NCBI GenBank assembly: GCA_008704415.1
Contig: VXIS01000199.1
Location: forward strand, 25,107 to 89,106
DNA: 64,000 bases
Direction: 5' to 3'
Origin: Sphaerosporella brunnea
Lineage: Eukaryota > Ascomycota > Pezizomycetes > Pezizales > Pyronemataceae
The notes under the pieces are model-generated. The model searched no databases. It saw only the letters and a program-made list of their open reading frames with translations, and was not told where the DNA came from. Position numbers and translations under genes: made by a program. Of the stretch, positions 57,865 through 64,000 are shown one piece after another (position 1 is the first letter of the stretch; every line of letters begins with the position of its first letter).

Positions 57865-58492
57865 AGAGTGTAGCACTTCACGAGAATCGAGGATCTGTTT
57901 GTTTTTCTTTCTTCACCGTACTTTGGGTTTTCATTGGTGCGCCAAACCTGAAGTACCAGCAACTCCTGCTATCACCACAGGAGACCTCGAGTTCTGTCCT
58001 CGTTCATCAGTGTTTACGATCTTCGTCATCTTCCGTTTCTCAGCTTCGAGCAACGCCCGCTGCCCGCTGCAGGAAATCTCGAGTTCAGTTTGTTCAGTTG
58101 CCCCGATCCTCAGTTCCCTCCAGTTGTCTAGCTTCTCAAGTTCACTTCGTCAACCAACTTCCGAGTCGTTCAACCAGCTCCGTCCAGATCCCAACATACC
58201 GTCGTCACGATTACACCGTCGTCCTCAACCTCCCCGTCGTCTGCACTCAAGTTCTCGTCCGCAGTTCACAGACGCCGAACTGGAGGCAATCTTACCTTAC
58301 GAGGAGTTGATTAAGCTACGAGTCCCAGTCATGACCACTAGGATCGTCCCCGCCGTCTCCCGGCCGGTGCCAACATTCTCCGGCAGCAAGAAGGAGGATG
58401 TTTTAACATTCATCGAAGCCATAGAGTGTCGCACATCACGAGAATTGAGGATCTGTTTGTTTTTACTTCCTTCACCGTACTTTGGGTTTTCA
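57865..58492 (+). mobile_element. Gag-like retroelement fragment bracketed by 69-bp direct repeats
   Basis: About 69 bp at 57865-57933 (AGAGTGTAGCACTTCACGAG ... GGGTTTTCA) recur at 58423-58492 with roughly 90% identity. Between them a plus-strand frame ends in AELEAILPYEELIKLRVPVM and FSGSKKEDVLTFIEAIE, which resembles the start of a Ty3/Gypsy gag. The frame then runs into the second repeat. No protease, reverse transcriptase or integrase follows. A tandem duplication of about 20 bp (CCCAAACCTGAACCCCGGCCG, one base trimmed) and a TATAAG lie just upstream at 57720-57780. It looks like a truncated LTR-type element. Confidence 0.5.
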
Positions 58493-59738
58493 CCGTAAGC
58501 GTTTATAAGGCTAGTCCAGCCCGCCCCGGCGTCGCAGGCGCTGGACAGACTTATGCTTAACTTAACAAACATATACTGGCACTACACATAATGCAACGCT
58601 GATTGATATTTTGTAGTTAAGAACATGTGAAGGTTCGCCGTGAACTCTATGAACAGCCCGGGCGACGCCCAGCTTTTCTCGGGCGCTGTCAGAATAGCCC
58701 GCCCGGCGATTATGAAATGTTCCAGCTTGCCTGGGTGCTAGCGGGGGGCGAGGAGCCGAGGCAAAAGCGCATCCTATGTATAGAGTCAGCGTGCTTTGGA
58801 GTTCGGGGCCCGGACTGTGCAGAGGTTGAGGTTGAGCCTGCGCCGGGAAAGCTTAGACAAAAGGCGGCCCGGGGACGGGAAAGGGAGGTCAAGCATCGGC
58901 CTTCACGTCCCTAGGGAAGCCCGTATGTAGTTGTTAACTATCTAGCACCTGACTCAAGTCCCCATCGCCGGTTGGGGGAGGAGTCCAGGTAGAGATCAGT
59001 CCCCTCCGGGGGCCCAGTCTCTACCTTTCCGTTGGTCTTTTCTGGTTCTCCTGTTTTCTCTGGTCTTTGTTCTTTAGGAGTTCTTCACTAGCCGCTTCAA
59101 ATGTCATGTTTCTGTTTGTCTGAAGGAAGGGAGGCAGGAGCGGGTACAGCTCACGCCCGCCCGCTAGCTGCCCATGAGCGTCCAGCGGGCGTTGGGCGCC
59201 TTGTGTGATCACAGGTCAGGGAGGTTTCCTCTCCAAAAAGGCACACAAACAACTCACACATCACGACTACATACGCACGACCAAACGTCTTACGATCGCA
59301 CATCAAGTTTCTCTTTCCGTCCTTCGCTCACAGTACCCCTCGCTCGCGATCGTTGTGTGTCCTCCGAGGCTCGATTGAGCGTCAACCGCCGCCGCCGCCG
59401 CCGCCCCATGCATTTCACCCATTTCAACCCAGCAAAAAAGGGGAAAAAAGGAAAAAAAAAAAAAAGGAAAAAAAGGAAAAAAGGAAAAGGAAAGGAAAAG
59501 GAAAGGAAAAAGGGGAAAAAAAAGTTTCGAAATAGCAATCAGACAAAGGAAAAAAATAATGAGGAAATCAGAAATGAGGGTGTCAGTCATTGTTTTCAGT
59601 CAATGATTTTGAGCATTAGTTTTTAGTGTCGTTAGCCTCGCCTGCAATGAGATACCTATGTGTTTGCTTCTGCTCCTGATTTTGAGGACAGCATATTTCT
59701 TACCACAGCTTCACCAACTCCAACAATCCTGAAAGCAT
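58493..59738. other. Gene-free, rep-derived sequence likely
   Basis: GC-rich sequence with short hairpins, for example GGTAGAGA at about 58989 and TCTCTACC at about 59021, and an A/G-rich simple-sequence run at 59435-59530. The frames across the A/G run are lysine-rich artefacts. No gene is supportable. Confidence 0.45.
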
Positions 59739-60041
59739 TAGGGGTATTCAATTTGGCTGAAAACGGCACCATATATGGGTACCAGAATATGGGTGTCTAC
59801 TTTTCATTTTAGGCACATAATATGCGTTTTCATTTTAATGATGGTCGGGGATGAATAAAGCTGTAAATACCCCACCGATTATGACCCTCCACAGGGCAAA
59901 ATATGCGACGAGAGGAAATAACTTTTAGGGCACATAATATGCACACGTTTAGGCATCTTTTATTGGGGGTATTCAACTACTATCGCTAATCGGTCACCCC
60001 TATATGGTGCTGTTTTCAGCCAATTTGAATAGGTACCCCTA
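59739..60041. mobile_element. MITE with about 40-bp TIRs and TA ends
   Basis: Left end TAGGGGTATTCAATTTGGCT, then GAAAACGGCACCATATA; the right end is the inverted counterpart (TATATGGTGCTGTTTTCAGC, then CAATTTGAATAGGTACCCCTA) with a few substitutions and a short insertion. TA lies at both outer ends. An internal CACATAATATGC is repeated twice (59813 and 59930). It is 303 bp and non-coding. Confidence 0.75.
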
Positions 60042-60910
60042 TTGCTCTTGCTCGTCAAGCACTTATCACTGCCGGCCGCCCTTTCCCTGATCGATTTCCC
60101 AGCCGCCTTATCAGCGCCATTTTACCTTCAGCCTTGCCCGCGCCATAAACCTAGCCCTATCCACCGCCCCGAGCCTTATTCCCGCCCCACCCTAAGTATC
60201 CTCGACCCGTGGGTCGGCCACCCCGATCGATCCCCTGCCACCACGGTTAAGGAACCATAAGGGAAGGTATCCACTCGGGCCGAAGAATTTTTAGTCGGTG
60301 TTCGGTACAAGATCGGTACCACTTCCGAGACAACGGAAATTGGATTTTCCGGGGGGTGTTTCCTAACGGAGCTAGGAAGTAGATACCTCGGTCATATCTC
60401 ATCACTCATAATCCCGGGAGCAGTCCCGGGACTGTCCCGTATCCCGTCGCACCTGTGCTTGCGTCGATACGCTTCGGACTCTCTCGCACCTCTGTTCACG
60501 TCCAGACGCCACTATGCCTGACGTTGTTAGTAGCGTCCACTCGCAGAATGCATTGCACCGCCTCGTTCTTATGCTCGAGGTTACGTTGGTTGTGTCCGAA
60601 GCGTCAGTAGTGTGGGCACGCTTCAGACGCTCCGGGCGCAACCTCATTTTTTTTCCCGATGTATACTCGGCCCACTATTTGCGGGTATCATCAAGGGTTT
60701 TCTAGTGATGTCCTGCAGCCCAATCTACAACCATATCTGAACTCATGTCGGACGGTGGGCAAGATGGATATGTTGTGGCGATGGTAGTCGAGTTCGAGGG
60801 TGTTACGGAAGTTCATGTTGAGGGAAAACGTAGAATATAACAGTTTACACAGACCGTTGACGTCGATGATCATTGCAAATCTAATTTTGGTGCCTCCAGC
60901 TCCTGGTTTG
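60042..60910. other. Gene-free
   Basis: Contains a small hairpin around 60412-60440 (CCCGGGAGCAGTCCCGGG) and otherwise short random frames. Confidence 0.45.
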
Positions 60911-60977
60911 CCCTTGGTCAGTGTAAAGCTTGTCCCTGGTGAGTGTAAAGCTTACCCCTCGTCAGTGTAAACTTCCA
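60911..60977 (+). repeat. Three tandem copies of a 22-24 bp unit
   Basis: CCCTTGGTCAGTGTAAAGCT, CCCTGGTGAGTGTAAAGCTT and CCCCTCGTCAGTGTAAACTT follow each other directly. Copies differ by a few bases. Confidence 0.85.
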
Positions 60978-61119
60978 ACCTCAGGATCGTGCATAAATAA
61001 AAAAATTACAGACAGGACCGATTTATGGGGCCGAAGAACCAAAAACAGGGTCAGTTTCGTCCGAACACCGATAGGTAGAGTAAATAAATCGCCCTCTTCC
61101 GTCGTTCCTTCATTTACAG

Positions 61120-61474
61120 CCACACATCCTAGCAGCAACTTCGGCAGCTTTCCTCCCCGCCTTCGCAGCAATTACTCTAGCCACAGTTGAAAGTTTCGTT
61201 TCTCACCATCATCATGGTGACGCCAATAATGCGCGCTCAAGAGTCCCTGCCAAGATTGGACATAAAACGCCGCTGCCCATCGGGACACGCGTACGACTTT
61301 GACTTTCTACAGAATTGTATAACTCTTGCCGAACAGATAACGGAAGAAATTGCGTCAATGCAGGTGCACGGTCATGTTTACTCTGTGTATCGATGTAATA
61401 CTGATCAACGCGGCGCATGTATCCGTTTCACACTTTTTTTAGTGGTCGTAAACGGCTTAGTCAACACATCGTGA
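61120..61474 (+). CDS. Possible small secreted Cys-containing protein, 5' exon missing
   Basis: A strong acceptor (pyrimidine tract, then CATTTACAG) precedes 61120. The following frame reads ILAATSAAFLPAFAAITLA, a signal-peptide-like helix. Splicing 61192 to 61242 (49-nt intron, weak donor GTTTCG) joins it in phase to KSLPRLDIKRRCPSGHAYDFDFLQNC and on to YSVYRCN, stop at 61472. The mature part would be about 80 residues with four cysteines and a CxxGHxYxF start, reminiscent in layout of fungal ribonuclease-like secreted effectors. No starting ATG could be placed, and without the intron the two halves are in different frames. It may be a decayed gene or a coincidence. Confidence 0.3.
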
Positions 61475-63519
61475 AAATGGAGCGATTCATGCGTTTCGAC
61501 AGGGGTGATGACACCTTACCTTTTTAAGGCAACACTATTCCCTTTATGGTCGCGTTTGTGGCTGAACCACGCCAGGCTGTGGCTTACCACACCACTTCAA
61601 ATTTACTTCAACTTCATCGACTGCCTACTCAACACCACAATTTACTGACCAATCGCCATCTATTGTATTGAATTCACAAAAGGGAATGCTTCCCATTGCT
61701 ACCAAAACTGAGTAAAAATGTGGTGGTTTGAAGTTGACTTTTGTGTTTTTCCCATACAAAAGGCAGTCGGCGGAAAACAACCTCTTCGCGCCGTGTGCTA
61801 CTTCATCTCGAGCGATTAAAAGAGAGGCTCTCGCTTGAAAAATCTATGGCTCCGGATTTAAAAAATTCTGTGTTGACGTTGAGTTATTCATTTCTGAATT
61901 GGCGATGTTTGTGTGGTGGTTTGTCCTCGCGATTTTTCCAAGTCACCTCGTTGAGGTTACACAGCATGATGCAACAGCCTGAGCTTGTGAAACAGGACAG
62001 GACGATCGATCTTTCCGTAGGCAGGGTTCGCTTGACAGCCTTGCTCTTTTTGTTTTCGCTAAAACTGGAGCTTGTTTTATTAAGGCGTAGGGGGTCCCAC
62101 ACAAAATGCTTTTTTTTTGAAATTGCATTTCTCCTCCAATAACAACGGGAAAAATCAACGGACGTTATAGATCGATAGAGAATGCTTCAAAGAATCGTTT
62201 TATAACGTTTTTTTAGGAAAAGATTTTTTTTGGTGGAGAAATGCTCCCTTGAAAATGGGGCTAAAAATACTCAGGTTTAAGGCGTCCCCAACTGTAAAAG
62301 CTTAATTGGATTGTCAAGGTGACGAGTCTGGAGTGAACGCAGCCCAGAATGTTTGGTTATACCAGACAGCCAGGGTATTTATCCCGCAACACGTGACTAT
62401 TCCACAAAAACCAGCCCTTATTTGGGTGATTTGGGGCTGATGTGACGACCACTAGCCACGGCCACGACTCCCAGCACCCTGTGGTACACGCTTTGTATAG
62501 AAACCGTATATCTTATACAGGTCCCCACCAAAAAGATATACAGCGTCGGGCCCATTTGTATAGATTCTGTATATCCCACAAAAAAGAGAATCTACGCGCG
62601 TGCGCAGACCGCCCCAATTCACCCAACCACCCCACACCACGCTGCTTTGCGCGAGCCCGCTCCCCATCGTGACGCGAGCCCGCTCCCCATCGTGACGCGA
62701 GTCAGCGAGCAGTCAGTCGATACCCCTAAAAATTTTCCCCGGTGTTGAACACACCCCAACCACCCGGTGTTGCGCGACCGTGACGCGAGCCATTGCAAGC
62801 AGGATACCGGTGTTGCGCAAGAGGCAGTGAGTCTACAAACCCTCGGAGCGGGCAATTGTTATTATCTCCAGATGCTAACGACTGAGGTGAAATGTAGGAC
62901 CCGCGTGACGCGCCACAAAAAACGACATACACCGCTACTACAGAACCCCTAGAACGAAGGACTGGTGCTTGAAAACACTTGAGGCGGAAAAACAAGCTTG
63001 CGTGCGAGCGGTTTTTTCATAGTCTCCCCAGCGCGGGCTTGCCTGCCGGTCAGACCCTCAACCGGTGTTTTCTCGGGTGTGTTTTCAAGTACCGGTAAGA
63101 GGAGGAGAGGTGAAAGGAGTTATTGTGAAGAGGTAAGGACGAAACCCACACTCCCAACAGCGATTAGTGCTGCCATATGGCCGCTTTTCAATGTTGGCGA
63201 AGCAAAATACAGGGGGAAATGCTGCCAAATTTTTTCAATGTGCTAATCGGACATTCAGGAACCCCCAAGACTCCCCAGGACCCCAAAGGACCGCGAAGGA
63301 CCACGAAGGAACTCCAACGACCCCAGAGGAACGGACAACCAGTGCTTACACCTGCCGAACTCGGTGCTGTCACGGCGCGAGTTTGGATGGAGTTTTCCGA
63401 CTAAGCTACCGGCTTTTACTCTCAATGAAATCGGCTGGAACTCTCAGATCTAAGGCTTCAAAGGATGCTGATTCATTTGCTGTTCTCAAATTTACCCCCC
63501 CGTTGATGGTTGTCACGTG
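61475..63519. other. Gene-free, repeat-bearing
   Basis: Begins with the second copy of the dispersed 32-bp repeat (61477-61508). It holds a tandem duplication annotated separately, repeated TGTATAGA/CCGTATATC pieces at 62495-62580 and an AAGGACC-type run at 63275-63325. The 134-codon plus frame at 61741-62142 has no protein-like pattern I can name. Confidence 0.45.
62651..62702 (+). repeat. Two tandem copies of a 26-27 bp unit
   Basis: GCGAGCCCGCTCCCCATCGT plus GAC is repeated twice directly and then begins a third time (GCGAG) before diverging. CGTGACGCGAGCC recurs at 62776. Confidence 0.8.
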
Positions 63520-64000
63520 GTGAGGTTCGGAAGTGGGGGTTGTTTGTGGTGTCGTGATGAGGCTCTGTAGGGGGACTCGGTGGGGTGGCTCCGAGCCGAG
63601 GTTATATTCGGCTACCACGTGGCGCGGCGCACCGCAGTCACGTGATTGCTATAAGGGGCCTTCGCTTCCGCTTTGTTGTTTGTTTTCCCTTTCCTCTTTA
63701 CTGAACCTTCGTATGTCAATCTGAGTACCTTCGTTCCAATCTGAATCCTGACCGTGCGCATCGCGCCTCTTGTCCTGCCTCTTGTCCTGCCTTTGGATCT
63801 TGTCCCAGCTCTCGTTCTTGCCCCCTCTGTACGCGAGTACCTTGGGCCCCTCCAGTCTGTTCTCGACCCTCTCCGTTACACTAGGTTCAGTCCACCAAAG
63901 CCTAACCTACTCGCTCTGTCTGTCACATCGCCACCTCCCCCTCCCACTCTTGCAACACCATGGCCGCCTACCACGACCTCCGAATCCCTCAGGAGCTCTG
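63520..64000 (+). mobile_element. Possible LTR/leader of a retroelement or promoter of a gene cut by the window edge
   Basis: The stretch has a TATAAGGGGCC at about 63650, a long pyrimidine-rich leader with repeated CTTGTCCTGCC, and then an ATG at 63961 in good context (CACCATGG) opening MAAYHDLRIPQEL up to the window end. Such a leader plus a short MA-x-YxxLRIPQE start fits an LTR retrotransposon gag, but an ordinary gene promoter is equally possible. Only 13 residues are visible. Confidence 0.35.
63961..64000 (+). CDS. Partial open frame running off the window end
   Basis: ATG with a CACCATGG context, 13 codons (MAAYHDLRIPQEL), truncated by the window edge. Identity cannot be judged from this length. 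Confidence 0.35.

Noticed and set aside
59174..59626. Lys-rich frame KKGKKGKKKKRKK
   Set aside because: Product of an A/G simple-sequence run, not a protein gene.
1..64000. CRISPR arrays, bacterial operons, ribosome binding sites
   Set aside because: None seen; the sequence is eukaryotic nuclear DNA and the tandem repeats present lack spacer structure.

Overview
This window is nuclear DNA of a filamentous ascomycete (Pezizomycotina). Evidence: genes with many short introns (about 45-100 nt, GTRNGY...CTRAY...YAG), fungus-specific products (translation elongation factor 3, the ergosterol C-22 desaturase Erg5/CYP61, chitin synthase, a KRE2-type mannosyltransferase), no operons, no tRNA or rRNA genes seen, and AT- or TE-rich gaps between genes. 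The high intron density (17 introns in one transporter) would suit an early-diverging, intron-rich lineage such as Pezizomycetes; that placement is inference.

Layout. 1-10.6 kb: transposon-rich left end (a decayed pogo-type transposase interrupted by a second TIR element, several MITE-like elements, a CENP-B-like relic) with two genes, a secreted/membrane protein of unknown function (3.7-4.7 kb) and complex I subunit NDUFB7 (7.0-7.6 kb). 10.8-18.7 kb: Mn/Fe superoxide dismutase, then an amino-sugar group: hexokinase-family kinase, GlcNAc-6-phosphate deacetylase and a divergently transcribed MFS transporter. 20-30 kb: GPI10/PIG-B mannosyltransferase, ERG5, a decayed Rab7/YPT7 copy and an Hsp110 (Sse1/Hsp88). 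31.8-34.5 kb: class VI-type chitin synthase. 38.3-39.3 kb: glucosamine-6-phosphate deaminase, the last step of the GlcNAc route. 39.9-43.2 kb: EF-3. 47-52 kb: a low-complexity Gly-zipper/His-Lys/RS protein, a 3-dehydroshikimate dehydratase-like enzyme and a KRE2/MNT1 (GT15) mannosyltransferase. 52-64 kb: repeat-rich right end (TIR elements, a minisatellite, gag-like and LTR-like pieces) with one trypsin-fold protease gene and a doubtful small secreted protein.

How the genes fit together: kinase, deacetylase and deaminase are the three enzymes that turn GlcNAc into fructose-6-phosphate. Two are adjacent and the third is about 23 kb away, with the MFS gene sharing the deacetylase promoter region, so this is a loosened version of the fungal GlcNAc catabolic cluster. 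Several neighbours (chitin synthase, GPI10, KRE2-type enzyme) consume or modify related sugars, but their proximity may be chance. All splice models were built by eye from splice consensus, reading-frame phase and protein-family similarity; every multi-exon model listed as intact keeps phase throughout.
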